This document shows, one piece after another, positions 11,484 to 20,947 of a stretch of 64,000 nt of DNA (the stretch's first letter is position 1; the number at the start of each line of letters is the position of its first letter). The stretch covers positions 824,978-888,977 of the forward strand of contig NZ_JAAKGS010000002.1 in the NCBI RefSeq assembly GCF_011043555.1. Reading direction: 5' to 3'. Under the pieces are notes generated by a model that saw only the letters and a program-made list of their open reading frames with translations, did no database searches and was not told the DNA's origin. This stretch comes from Sphingobacterium sp. SGR-19. Its GTDB lineage: Bacteria; Bacteroidota; Bacteroidia; Sphingobacteriales; Sphingobacteriaceae. The translations under genes were made by a program, and so were the position numbers.

Positions 11484-14171
11484 ATGAAGTACAATTCTTT
11501 TTACTTAACGGGTGGACTTTTACTGCTCATCTTGATGGTTTTTACAGTGAATGAGCATCTCAAAGAGGATCGTTATCCGTTCAGAAACCCTGATTTACCG
11601 GTTGAAGAACGGATAGATAATTTGATTGGGTTATTGGCCTTGGAAGAAAAAATCGGATTGATGATGAACAGTTCGAAGCCTGTACCACGATTGGATATTC
11701 CGGCCTATGATTGGTGGAACGAAGCTTTGCACGGCGTGGCACGTTCCGGAAAAGCGACGGTGTTTCCGCAAGCCATCGGTATGGCAGCAACTTGGAACGA
11801 ACCGGGTCATCTGAAAACGTTCGAAATCATTTCGGACGAAGCGCGTGCTAAGTACAATGAAGCTAGCCGGCGTGATGAACGTGGTCGCTACTATGGATTG
11901 AGCTTTTGGACACCGAATATTAATATTTTTCGTGATCCAAGATGGGGAAGGGGACAGGAAACTTATGGTGAGGATCCTTATTTGACGACAAGATTAGGAC
12001 TTGCTGCCGTTAAGGGGCTACAAGGCGATGATAGTACCTATTTCAAGACACATGCCTGCGCTAAACATTATGCTGTACATAGTGGCCCAGAATGGAACAG
12101 ACATTCGTATAATGCTGTGGTTTCCGATCGTGATCTTTGGGAAACCTATCTGCCTGCATTTAAGGCGTTGGTACAAGAAGGAAACGTGCAGGAAGTGATG
12201 TGTGCTTACAATGCCTTTGAAGGACAGCCTTGTTGTGGAAGTGACCGGTTGATGATGGATATTCTCCGCAACAAATGGGGTTTCGAGGGGATGGTGGTAT
12301 CGGATTGCTGGGCCATTGACGACTTTTACAAGAAAGGTCATCATGAATCGCACGACACACCAGCGGAAGCTGTAGCGAATGCGGTGTTGACTTCTACCGA
12401 TTTGGAATGTGGACAGTCTTATGAACATTTATTAGCGTCGGTTAAAGAGGGGCTGATCACGGAGAAACAAATCGATGTTTCTTTGCGACGTATTTTACGA
12501 GGTTGGTTCGAATTGGGTATGTTCGATCCGGCAGACCGTGTGCCGTGGAGTCAATTATCTTATGACATTGTAGCCTCCGACAAGCATAGGCTGCAGGCGT
12601 TGGACGTTGCACGCCAGTCTATGACCTTGTTAAAGAATGAGAATCAAATACTTCCGTTAAGCAAAAACATAAAACGGATAGCTGTGGTGGGAGCAAATGC
12701 GGCGGATAGTATGATGCTTTGGGGCAACTATAATGGTACGCCGAGATCGACAGTGACGATTTTAGAAGGCATCCGGAAAAAAATGCCCAATGCAGAAATC
12801 ATCTATGAAAAAGGTAGTGATCTTGTCGACCCTTGGGTAAGACATTCCTTGTACGAATCGTTCTTCACAAAAAAAGACGGTGAACAAGGTTTGAAAGTGG
12901 AATTTTACAATAATAATACGTTGGAGGGGAAGCCCGTTCGTACGTTAACAAACCGTTTGGGAATCGAATATTCTAACCGTGGCGGTACCGCCTTGGCTCA
13001 GGATGTCAATCTGGAAAATACTTCCATGCGTATTTCAGGCGTTTTCGTAGCCCCTTACACAGGTGAAGTTGTTTTTAAAGCGCATGCCAATGATGGCTAC
13101 ACAGTGACTTTTGACGGTAAGGAAATCGGTAAGATGGAAGGTCGGGAGGCGGTTCGTGGCGCTGAATATGCCGTCCAGGTGGAGAAGGGAAAAGCGTATC
13201 CGGTGGTATTCGAACACCGTCAAAAAGGAAGTATTCTGACCATGGGGTTCTCTGTCTTTAAAAAGGAAAAAGCCGATTTTACGGATTTAACGGAACGTTT
13301 GAAAGGGGTTGATGCTATTGTTTACGTCGGCGGTTTGTCTCCACAATTGGAAGGGGAAGAAATGTTTGTGGATGCCGAGGGTTTCAAAGGAGGCGATAGA
13401 ACTTCAATTGACTTGCCGAAGGTTCAACGCGATCTGTTGGCGGCATTACGCCAAACCGAAAAGCCGGTCATCTTTGTCCTATGTACCGGAAGCGCTCTTG
13501 CACTCGAGCAGGATGAAAAAAATTATGATGCACTGCTTTGTGCTTGGTATGGCGGAGAGCAGGCCGGAACGGCCGTTGCGGATGTACTCTTTGGAGATTA
13601 CAATCCCGCTGGCCGGTTGCCGATAACTTTTTATAAATCCTTAGCCCAGTTGGACGGCGCTTTAACGCAAACGGGGGACAAGACACGTCAGGGATTTGAA
13701 AATTACGATATGCAGGGCCGCACATATCGGTATATGAAGGAAGATCCATTGTATGCATTTGGCCATGGATTGAGTTATGCCACTTTTTCCTATGGAGATG
13801 TACGGTTACCGCAATCCACGATAGATGGCAATAGTCCGGTACAGTTGTCGATTCCGGTGACTAATACTTCAAAAATAGACGGCGAAGAGGTCGTGCAAGT
13901 TTATGTGTCACGGAATAACGATGTGCTCGCTCCAATTAAATCGTTACGTGCCTTCGCGCGGGTTGCGCTCAAAGCAGGCGAGACGAAAATGGTGGATGTA
14001 GAAATTGAACCCGAGGCTTTTCATTTTTATGATGAACGTGCAGGTGCTTTACAGCGAAAATCTGGTGTATATACGGTTCGTTATGGAGGGACTTCGACCG
14101 ATCGGGGATTGGAAACTTTAACACTCAAAATCATGGATTTGAGAACATCAACGCATCATGTAACCAATTGA
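11484..14171 (+). CDS. GH3 beta-xylosidase-type enzyme with inserted PA14 domain
   Basis: 895 residues. The N-terminus has a hydrophobic segment (residues 7-22), a signal or anchor. The GH3 N-domain has the xylosidase-like sequence WWNEALHGVARSG and the nucleophile Asp near residue 274 in MVVSDCWAIDDF. A PA14 domain (about 470-592) is inserted in the C-terminal alpha/beta sandwich, and a fibronectin-III-like domain closes the protein. This architecture is typical of Bacteroidota GH3 xylan 1,4-beta-xylosidases and beta-glucosidases; the neighbourhood favours xylosidase. It is separated from the preceding gene by 118 bp, where I see no clear terminator. Its TGA stop lies inside a possible LacI-type operator for susC. 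Confidence 0.88.
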   Translation: MKYNSFYLTGGLLLLILMVFTVNEHLKEDRYPFRNPDLPVEERIDNLIGLLALEEKIGLMMNSSKPVPRLDIPAYDWWNEALHGVARSGKATVFPQAIGMAATWNEPGHLKTFEIISDEARAKYNEASRRDERGRYYGLSFWTPNINIFRDPRWGRGQETYGEDPYLTTRLGLAAVKGLQGDDSTYFKTHACAKHYAVHSGPEWNRHSYNAVVSDRDLWETYLPAFKALVQEGNVQEVMCAYNAFEGQPCCGSDRLMMDILRNKWGFEGMVVSDCWAIDDFYKKGHHESHDTPAEAVANAVLTSTDLECGQSYEHLLASVKEGLITEKQIDVSLRRILRGWFELGMFDPADRVPWSQLSYDIVASDKHRLQALDVARQSMTLLKNENQILPLSKNIKRIAVVGANAADSMMLWGNYNGTPRSTVTILEGIRKKMPNAEIIYEKGSDLVDPWVRHSLYESFFTKKDGEQGLKVEFYNNNTLEGKPVRTLTNRLGIEYSNRGGTALAQDVNLENTSMRISGVFVAPYTGEVVFKAHANDGYTVTFDGKEIGKMEGREAVRGAEYAVQVEKGKAYPVVFEHRQKGSILTMGFSVFKKEKADFTDLTERLKGVDAIVYVGGLSPQLEGEEMFVDAEGFKGGDRTSIDLPKVQRDLLAALRQTEKPVIFVLCTGSALALEQDEKNYDALLCAWYGGEQAGTAVADVLFGDYNPAGRLPITFYKSLAQLDGALTQTGDKTRQGFENYDMQGRTYRYMKEDPLYAFGHGLSYATFSYGDVRLPQSTIDGNSPVQLSIPVTNTSKIDGEEVVQVYVSRNNDVLAPIKSLRAFARVALKAGETKMVDVEIEPEAFHFYDERAGALQRKSGVYTVRYGGTSTDRGLETLTLKIMDLRTSTHHVTN

Positions 14172-14178
14172 AACGTTT
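14169..14178. promoter_or_regulatory. Possible LacI-family operator upstream of susC
   Basis: TGAAACGTTT contains the 8-bp palindrome AAACGTTT with a central CG, which resembles the CG-centred LacI/GalR operator type (TGAAACGTTTCA-like). It overlaps the GH3 stop codon and lies about 155 bp before susC. A LacI-family gene closes the locus, so binding is plausible, but this is inference from a short motif. Confidence 0.3.
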
Positions 14179-14333
14179 ATGTTACATGCACGAATGTGAT
14201 CATTTGTGCATAGTCCTAATATTGCATGAGCAACCAAGATAATTCTATTACAGTTCCGATATTTTATGGGAGAAGTGCAACCGGTTGTATAAAGAAAGAA
14301 TGCAACAAATTTTATACTAAATTTAAACTTAAC

Positions 14334-17300
14334 ATGATAACAAAACCTGATTTTTTATCGCTCGAGCGATTTCAGATGAACAGGAGAAAAACTCCCCTGC
14401 ATCGTATTATGCTCGTATTGTTTTTTTTATTGGCAAATAACGTATGGGCGCAGGAAACGGAAGTTAAAGGGAGAATCACCTCAGAAGCGGGAAATCCATT
14501 AGCAGGTGTTTCCGTTCACGTTAAGGGGACGACGAACAGCACTTCCTCTGGAGACAACGGACAGTTCTCTTTGGCGGCAAGCTCGGGATCGGTACTCGTC
14601 TTTTCATATGTCGGTTTTGCAACACAAGAATATACGCTGGGCGATGAAACAGATATCCAAATTACGATGTCAAGTTCGGATGCGCAGCTGGACGAAGTCG
14701 TCGTCGTTGGATACGGTACACAGCGTAAAGAAGCGATAACGGGATCGGTGGCTTCCATCAGTGGCGAGAAGATGAACGAGGTGCCGGCGGCGAATATTAC
14801 ACAGGCCTTGCAAGGCCGGGTGGCAGGGGTGCAAATGACCCAAACATCATCTAAACCCGGAGCCGCTATGCAGATACGTATCCGGGGTACGCGTTCTTTG
14901 AATGCCAGTAACGATCCCCTAGTCGTGTTAGACGGGATTCCATTTGCGGGATCTATCGGAGACATCAATCCGATTGATATCAAAAGTGTCGATATCTTAA
15001 AGGATGCGTCAGCGACCGCTATTTACGGTTCACGGGGCGCGAATGGGGTGATCCTTGTCACAACGCATAAAGGATATAGTGGGCAACAAGCAAGAGTCAC
15101 TTTTAATAGTTATACAGGGCTGAAAACGCTGTTTTCGCGTTACCCGATGATGGATGGCCCTGAGTTTGTCGAACTTAGAAAAGCTGCTGGCCTGTATCAG
15201 AACGGCGAAGACGAATCCGATGACGTGGATGTAGACTGGCAGGATCTGCTTTACAAAAGCGGGATCATGACCAGTCAGGATCTTAGTGTTTCGGGCGGTA
15301 CGGAAAAAACAATCTATAATTTTAGTACCGGTTATTTCCGCGATGAAGCTGTCTTGCCTGGACAAAATTTCGATCGCTTTTCGTTGCGGGGAAGTTTGGA
15401 CCAAAAAATAGGAGAGCGGATACGCGTAGGTTTCAGTACGAATAACAATTATTCGGTCAATAGAGGAAATAACCTAGGGATCTATACGACTTTGAGTACG
15501 ACACCTATTGCAAACCCCTATAATGAAGATGGTTCCTTCAAGGATATCGTCCGGATGGCGCAGGATAATCATTGGGTATATTCGAGGGAAACCATAGAAA
15601 ATCTCGGAAATAAGTGGGTGGATATGGCGAAAGGCTTTGGTTCCTATAACACTTTTTTTGGCGAAATAGATATCCCTGGCATAGAAGGATTGAAGTATAG
15701 AGCAAATGTAGGTCTTAATTTTCGAACGACGAATGGAGGTGCTTACACGGGGGAAGGTATTTTCAGTTCGGAGATCAACAATCCGTCTACGGCGTCGATT
15801 AACAACTCACTACACACGCAATGGACGATAGAAAACCTATTGACCTACGATCGTACCTTCGCGGAAAAGCACAATCTTAACGTGGTAGGGCTCTACTCGG
15901 CGGAACAAATCCGTTACAATAGCTCGTATGTTTCGGCGTTGCATATTCCGGAAGATAAATTCCAATTTTATAATTTGGGACATGCGACAGGCGAGATCAC
16001 GGTCAATCCGAATGATCAGGATTATTACAAAACGGGGTTAATGTCTTGGATGGGGCGTGTCATGTATGACTACGATGGTAAATATATGGTGAGCGCCACT
16101 ATTCGTACGGACGGTTCGTCAAGACTAGCGCCAGGACATCAGTGGCATGCTTACCCTGCGGTATCTGCGGGATGGAACGCAAAAAGAGAATCGTTCCTCT
16201 CGGATGTCCGTTGGTTGGATCTGTTAAAATTCCGTGCCGGATTCGGTCAAACCTCTAATCAGTCGGTGGCGCCATACAAAACGTTAGGACAGCTATCTAC
16301 AAGGCCTTATAATTTCGCGGACGAGTTTGCTATGGGATATTATATGTCAGAATTACCGAATGCGGCCTTGGGTTGGGAATATACCAAGACTTGGAATTAT
16401 GGGGTAGACTTTGCCCTATTGAATAATAGGTTACGAGGTACTTTTGAGTATTACACGCAGCATACAAAAGACTTGTTGTTGAGTGTTGGATTGCCGGCTT
16501 CATCGGGTGTAGGTAGTTACATGGGGAATATCGGAGAAACGGAAAACAAAGGTTTTGAATTTTCGCTGGATGGATTGATTTTAGATAACCCTGATGGATT
16601 GACTTGGGAAGCTGGATTTAACTTCTATTTGAATAGGAACAAGTTATTGGCTCTTTCTTCGGGACGCGACCGCGATGAGGGAAATGCATGGTTCGTAGGC
16701 CATCCAATCGACGTAATTTATGACTACGAAAAAATAGGTCTATGGCAGGAGGGCGATCCTTATTTGGATATTCTGGAACCGGGTGGGAATCCAGGTATGA
16801 TCAAAGTGAGATATACTGGAGAATATGATGCCGACGGGGCGCCTGTACGTCAGATTAACGCCGACGATCGGCAGATTATAGATGTTAATCCCCGTTTTGA
16901 AGGAGGTTTTAATACACGTCTGGCATATAAAGGGTTTGACTTGGGGCTTGTTGCGGCGTTTAAAAATGGCGGAACGTTAATCAGTTCGTTGTATTCTTCT
17001 GCGAGTTATTTAAACCTGATGAGCGGACGTCGAAATAATGTTCGAGTCGATTATTGGACCACTGAAAACACCGATGCCAAATATCCGAAACCGGGCGGGA
17101 TAGCTAGTGGAGATAACCCGAAATATGGAAGCACGCTGGGGTATTTTGATGCCTCTTACTTAAAAATAAGAACGATTTCGCTGGGATATAATTTCAATCG
17201 TGAAGGCTGGTTGCAACGGGCAGGTATTGGTGGTTTGCGTATTTATGGAACGGTACAAAACCCTTTTGTATTATTTTCTCCGTATCATCGCGAGTCTGGG

Positions 17301-17432
17301 ATGGATCCCGAACCTAACTCGAGGGGAGATGAGAATCAAGCGGTGGCTTCTTATCAAAGCAGGCTCATGGTCATTGGGACCAACACCCCGGCCAACAGAA
17401 ATTATATGATCGGACTGAATGTATCATTTTAA
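14334..17432 (+). CDS. SusC-family TonB-dependent outer-membrane oligosaccharide transporter
   Basis: About 1032 residues. After the signal peptide (core IMLVLFFLLANNVWA) comes a carboxypeptidase-D-regulatory-like Ig domain (about residues 40-110), a TonB box/plug entry with DEVVVVGYGTQRK, the plug (SRGANGVILVTT), and a 22-strand barrel ending in an aromatic residue (NVSF). SusC proteins import oligosaccharides with the SusD lid encoded 15 bp downstream. The start is uncertain: ATG 14334 or ATG 14376; the latter gives a more usual signal peptide and would place a 14-bp palindrome directly in front of the start. A frame opening at 14226 is probably leader, not protein. Confidence 0.93.
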   Translation: MITKPDFLSLERFQMNRRKTPLHRIMLVLFFLLANNVWAQETEVKGRITSEAGNPLAGVSVHVKGTTNSTSSGDNGQFSLAASSGSVLVFSYVGFATQEYTLGDETDIQITMSSSDAQLDEVVVVGYGTQRKEAITGSVASISGEKMNEVPAANITQALQGRVAGVQMTQTSSKPGAAMQIRIRGTRSLNASNDPLVVLDGIPFAGSIGDINPIDIKSVDILKDASATAIYGSRGANGVILVTTHKGYSGQQARVTFNSYTGLKTLFSRYPMMDGPEFVELRKAAGLYQNGEDESDDVDVDWQDLLYKSGIMTSQDLSVSGGTEKTIYNFSTGYFRDEAVLPGQNFDRFSLRGSLDQKIGERIRVGFSTNNNYSVNRGNNLGIYTTLSTTPIANPYNEDGSFKDIVRMAQDNHWVYSRETIENLGNKWVDMAKGFGSYNTFFGEIDIPGIEGLKYRANVGLNFRTTNGGAYTGEGIFSSEINNPSTASINNSLHTQWTIENLLTYDRTFAEKHNLNVVGLYSAEQIRYNSSYVSALHIPEDKFQFYNLGHATGEITVNPNDQDYYKTGLMSWMGRVMYDYDGKYMVSATIRTDGSSRLAPGHQWHAYPAVSAGWNAKRESFLSDVRWLDLLKFRAGFGQTSNQSVAPYKTLGQLSTRPYNFADEFAMGYYMSELPNAALGWEYTKTWNYGVDFALLNNRLRGTFEYYTQHTKDLLLSVGLPASSGVGSYMGNIGETENKGFEFSLDGLILDNPDGLTWEAGFNFYLNRNKLLALSSGRDRDEGNAWFVGHPIDVIYDYEKIGLWQEGDPYLDILEPGGNPGMIKVRYTGEYDADGAPVRQINADDRQIIDVNPRFEGGFNTRLAYKGFDLGLVAAFKNGGTLISSLYSSASYLNLMSGRRNNVRVDYWTTENTDAKYPKPGGIASGDNPKYGSTLGYFDASYLKIRTISLGYNFNREGWLQRAGIGGLRIYGTVQNPFVLFSPYHRESGMDPEPNSRGDENQAVASYQSRLMVIGTNTPANRNYMIGLNVSF
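14357..14370. promoter_or_regulatory. Perfect 14-bp palindrome at the susC start, possible LacI operator
   Basis: ATCGCTCGAGCGAT is a perfect inverted repeat with a central CG, as in LacI/GalR operators. It lies 5 bp before ATG 14376, one of the two candidate susC starts. If that start is the real one, repressor binding here would cover the ribosome-entry region of the operon's transporter genes. If ATG 14334 is used it is coding. Confidence 0.3.
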
Positions 17433-17436
17433 GAAG

Positions 17437-17442
17437 AGGAGG
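17437..17442 (+). promoter_or_regulatory. Strong Shine-Dalgarno site for susD
   Basis: AGGAGG sits 5 bases before ATG 17448, in the 15-bp gap after the susC stop. Such strong Shine-Dalgarno sequences are uncommon before Bacteroidota genes, so susD may be translated more strongly than susC. Confidence 0.7.
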
Positions 17443-17447
17443 TAGTT

Positions 17448-19400
17448 ATGAAAAATACATATATAAAAATAGTGTCGGGTGTTATCATGGCGACATTAAT
17501 ACTAGGCGGTTGTTCAAAAATACTAGAGGAAGAACCAAGAAGTGTATTTACACCGGATTTTTTTAAAACGGAAAAGGGCGTCGTTGGTGGAATTACCGCA
17601 TTGTATGGGCATTTACGGAATATATACGGAAATGGTTACTATTATAATGCGTGTTTAACGGGAACCGATGAGTATACCTACGCGCAACAAGCGGATGGCA
17701 ATTTCAAAGATGCGGATTTGTCAGGAGTGGGGTCGTTGACACCGAGCAGCAGCCGATCGGACGTATTGTGGAACGAAGCTTTTCCAGCGATAAATACGGC
17801 AAACGGCGTGATAGAAAATGCGGTGGAAGTAGAGGGCATTTCGGATGCCATCGTCGCCGAAGCGTATTTTTTTAGGGGGTTTGATTATTTTATGCTGGTG
17901 CAATCCTTTGGTGGTGTTCCGTTGGATTTGGGATCGGGCGAACTAAAGTTCAATACATCCACCATCCGGACATCAGTTCGTAACACAGTTCCCGAAGTAT
18001 ATACCAGAGCAGTCTTTCCTGATCTAATGAAGGCAATTGAAGATCTGCCCGACGTTGGACGTGTTACGGGAGGTGCAACGAAAACCTTGGCCCGTTTATA
18101 TTTGTCTAAAGCATACCTCACGTATGCCTGGTGGCTGGAAAACCCCAACAATATACCGACCTATCCGGAGACAACGCGGACTGATCCAGATGGACATGAT
18201 GCAGCATATTATTATCAAAAAGCATACGATGTTGCAGTCGAGGGTATTGACAATCCTGGGAACCACAGTTTACAAGAAACTTACTATGATGTGCATTATG
18301 GGCCGAACGACCGGAATAGCGAAATTATGCTCTACGCAGACCATACCGAGGATAGCGAATACTTTAACGGAGGAAGTCATTCTTACGGAAGTGGTGGAGC
18401 ACCGGATAACTTTGCCGTTTGGATGGTCACTTGGGATTATACTTTTTTGGAAAGTGCAAAGACACCAGAATGGAAAGAGAAGGTAAGGTCGGTTCAGCGA
18501 GAGGCTGCACAAGCTTACGGCAGGCCGTGGACCCGAATGGCGCCTACGCAAAACGCGATTATCAGTACGTTTGCAGACAAAACAAATGATTCACGATATG
18601 ATGGTACATTTGTCACTACTTGGAGAGCGAACTGGGATAAAGCGGGGGTTGCCAATACGGTGCTTTACAACGCGCATGGTTTGGAGGTTCGGCCGGGAGA
18701 TGCAATTCTAACTATTTTGGATGACGAGCCTACGATCGCTGTCGATTACTCCAACTCGCCTTATAACAGTAACGTTGGCGCGGGAATTATTCCGGGACAG
18801 GCTGCGTTTGTGATACCTCCTAGCGCAATTAGCAGAAGAAAGTACCCGAACTTATGGAAACTAGGTACATATCGTACAGATAATGGCACTGGTTTGGGAC
18901 AACCCAATGGCGGAAGTACGCGTCCTTTCAATATTGCGAAGTTTTCAGAACTGTATTTTGTTGCAGCAGAAGCGGCCGTAAAAGGCGCATCGGTTCAAGC
19001 GGGTAAGGGTGCTCGTGATTTAATTAACGTCATAAGAGCACGAGCAGGTGTATGGCGTTGGGACAATAACGGTAACGTGGAAAAAATTGAAGACTTGAGC
19101 ATGGAAATGGTAGCAGCAACGCCAGCCAATATAACCATTGATTATATCCTCGATGAGCGTTCAAGGGAATATTTTGGAGAAGGCTATCGCTGGTTTGACT
19201 TAATAAGAACACAGAAATGGAGTGAACTTTCGAAGACTTACCAGATTGCGGGACCCGATATCGGGGATCATACGCCTATCACCTTTACGCGGGATATTCA
19301 GCCATTTCATTACCTACGCCCTATCCCTCAAGGTCAAATGGATGCGATGGAGCTGGGTGCGGCCGAAAAAGCGGCGTATCAGAATCCGGGATATAATTAA
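17448..19400 (+). CDS. SusD/RagB-family surface glycan-binding lipoprotein
   Basis: 650 residues. Lipoprotein signal with lipobox LGGC (Cys22), then a SusD-like TPR fold: early TPDFFKTEKGVVGGITALY and YFFRGFDYFMLVQSFGGVPL (typical SusD helices) and a C-terminal RSREYFGEGYRWFDLIRTQKW block followed by RPIPQGQMDA, both hallmarks of the RagB/SusD family. It would sit on the outer membrane as the lid of the SusC channel and bind the glycan. It follows susC by 15 bp with a strong ribosome-binding site and precedes a bidirectional terminator, so it is the last gene of the rightward operon. Confidence 0.95.
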   Translation: MKNTYIKIVSGVIMATLILGGCSKILEEEPRSVFTPDFFKTEKGVVGGITALYGHLRNIYGNGYYYNACLTGTDEYTYAQQADGNFKDADLSGVGSLTPSSSRSDVLWNEAFPAINTANGVIENAVEVEGISDAIVAEAYFFRGFDYFMLVQSFGGVPLDLGSGELKFNTSTIRTSVRNTVPEVYTRAVFPDLMKAIEDLPDVGRVTGGATKTLARLYLSKAYLTYAWWLENPNNIPTYPETTRTDPDGHDAAYYYQKAYDVAVEGIDNPGNHSLQETYYDVHYGPNDRNSEIMLYADHTEDSEYFNGGSHSYGSGGAPDNFAVWMVTWDYTFLESAKTPEWKEKVRSVQREAAQAYGRPWTRMAPTQNAIISTFADKTNDSRYDGTFVTTWRANWDKAGVANTVLYNAHGLEVRPGDAILTILDDEPTIAVDYSNSPYNSNVGAGIIPGQAAFVIPPSAISRRKYPNLWKLGTYRTDNGTGLGQPNGGSTRPFNIAKFSELYFVAAEAAVKGASVQAGKGARDLINVIRARAGVWRWDNNGNVEKIEDLSMEMVAATPANITIDYILDERSREYFGEGYRWFDLIRTQKWSELSKTYQIAGPDIGDHTPITFTRDIQPFHYLRPIPQGQMDAMELGAAEKAAYQNPGYN

Positions 19401-19422
19401 TACGACCTAGAAACATTTTTTT

Positions 19423-19460
19423 AAAACTCGTTCATCTAATCTTGAAGGTGAACGAGTTTT
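19423..19460. terminator. Bidirectional terminator between susD and lacI
   Basis: AAAACTCGTTCA (19423-19434) and TGAACGAGTTTT (19449-19460) form a perfect 12-bp stem with a 14-nt loop. There is a T-run on each side, so it can end transcripts from both the rightward PUL operon and the leftward lacI gene, whose stop codon abuts it. Confidence 0.85.
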
Positions 19461-20494
19461 TAAATATCTGTTGATTTCCGATAGCTAGTTGTTGCCTCCA
19501 GTAGAAAATTTTCATAAACCATGTTCTGCCTGTTTTGTTGTTTTTCTATCAATGGAATCAATAGATCCAACGTAAGTTGTGCCATTTGTTGTGTTGGCTG
19601 TCGAATCGTCGATAACGCTGGATTTAAATAATCTGCTAAGTCGGTATTGGTAAAACCGATGACGGCTACGTCCTCAGGAACACGGAGGTGAAGACCAGCC
19701 AATACGCCCAAAATCTTAATCGATAGTGTGTCTGTGCCGCCCACAATGGCATTAGGCATATGATCACTTGCTTGTAGCCTTTTGAAAACTTCTTTCAATT
19801 CGCTATCAATATTTTCGGCCGGATCTTGATAGTCGGCATCAATCACATATTCCTTCCGAAAGGGAATGCCGTAGTTGTGAAGCGCATTTTTATAACCACG
19901 AAGACGGTCTTTTGTATTTCCAATATCTTTGCCACAGAGAAAAGCAATCTGGGTACGTCCTTTCTTGATGAGTTCTTCTGTCACTTTAAATGTTTCTAAA
20001 CTATTATGTATGCCGATCTTATACGTGTCCAGATTATGCTGTATGCGGTCAAATAGAATGACGGGACAGTGCTGGTGGTGGATGTCTCTTAATACTGCTG
20101 TATTGGAGTTTTCAAAAGCGGGTGAAATGATAATTCCGGCGACATTCTGACGTATAAGAAAATCCAGCGCTTCTTTTTCTATTTTCTCACTATTTTGGGT
20201 TTGAAAGGGCAACAATGTATAGTGGTGTGCCATGGCGAGTTTATAGAGCTCATCAATGAATTCTAAAAAGAATGGACTGGAAAGGAAAGGAATGACAACG
20301 CCAATAAGGTTGGTTTTTCCAGTTTTGAGGTGCTTCGCAAATGGATTGGGTCTGTAATTATGTTTTGCAGCATAGGCCAAAACCCGCTGTTTAGTTTCCT
20401 CTTTAATTTCATAGCTATCATTTAATGCCCGGGAAACCGTAGCCGGAGACAGATGGAGTGCCGCTGCAATAGACTTTATGTTGATTTTCCCCAT
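19460..20494 (-). CDS. LacI-family transcriptional regulator of the glycan locus
   Basis: 344 residues. An N-terminal LacI helix-turn-helix (INIKSIAAALHLSPATVSRA, residues 4-23) and hinge helix (NPFAKHLKTGKTNLIGVV) are followed by a periplasmic-binding-protein-like sensor domain that probably binds a sugar. Convergent with susD across a shared terminator. Xylan loci of Bacteroides usually use hybrid two-component sensors; here a cytoplasmic one-component regulator closes the locus instead, which suggests it senses an imported sugar or oligosaccharide. The most likely targets are the two CG-centred palindromes before susC. Regulation of this locus is inferred from position only. Confidence 0.9.
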   Translation of the reverse strand: MGKINIKSIAAALHLSPATVSRALNDSYEIKEETKQRVLAYAAKHNYRPNPFAKHLKTGKTNLIGVVIPFLSSPFFLEFIDELYKLAMAHHYTLLPFQTQNSEKIEKEALDFLIRQNVAGIIISPAFENSNTAVLRDIHHQHCPVILFDRIQHNLDTYKIGIHNSLETFKVTEELIKKGRTQIAFLCGKDIGNTKDRLRGYKNALHNYGIPFRKEYVIDADYQDPAENIDSELKEVFKRLQASDHMPNAIVGGTDTLSIKILGVLAGLHLRVPEDVAVIGFTNTDLADYLNPALSTIRQPTQQMAQLTLDLLIPLIEKQQNRQNMVYENFLLEATTSYRKSTDI

Positions 20495-20633
20495 GACGAA
20501 CTACGAATTGTTTTTGGCTAAATTATCGATTTATTTCCATATAACCGGGATTCGATTGGAATAACTGGCCATTTAGTCCATGGGTGTCGCTTTGGCTCAG
20601 AATTTGTATGCACTTGCAAAATAGAGATTGGAT

Positions 20634-20864
20634 ATGAAAAGAATTTTAGGATTTTTAACGATCGTATTACTGTTGTTCGCGGTTTCTTCTTGTTACTCGC
20701 ACCGACATCCCCACGGACATTTGCCGCCGGGTAAGGCAAAGAAAATTTATGGAGACAAATCGGCTAAACGACACGCTCCTGGTCAGAAAAAGAAAAGATA
20801 TAAAAAAGCGAAGAAGGGGAGAGGGCATTACAAACATGATGTATTGCTTCATTTTGGAAGATGA
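20634..20864 (+). CDS. Small Lys/His-rich lipoprotein, function unknown
   Basis: 76 residues from ATG 20634. A signal peptide with lipobox-like AVSSC is followed by a very basic tail: HRHPHGHLPPGKAKKIYG and KKKRYKKAKKGRGHYKHD. Similar short, basic, His-containing lipoproteins are common in Sphingobacteriaceae and are sometimes labelled quinol oxidase subunit 4-like, a name I do not trust. The His cluster directly after the lipid-anchored Cys could bind metal, but this is a guess. It stands alone between lacI (divergent) and the next gene. Confidence 0.6.
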   Translation: MKRILGFLTIVLLLFAVSSCYSHRHPHGHLPPGKAKKIYGDKSAKRHAPGQKKKRYKKAKKGRGHYKHDVLLHFGR

Positions 20865-20947
20865 TCAGTTTCTCTTTCGTTAAGAATGGATTATATCGTA
20901 TTATTTTTTTGTAGATTAGTGCCTTCAAAAAACGCTAAACTAAAGTT

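Noticed and set aside
14226..14333. An N-terminal extension of SusC starting at 14226
   Set aside because: The extra 36 residues precede, and would disturb, the signal peptide; they have no SusC homology by eye.
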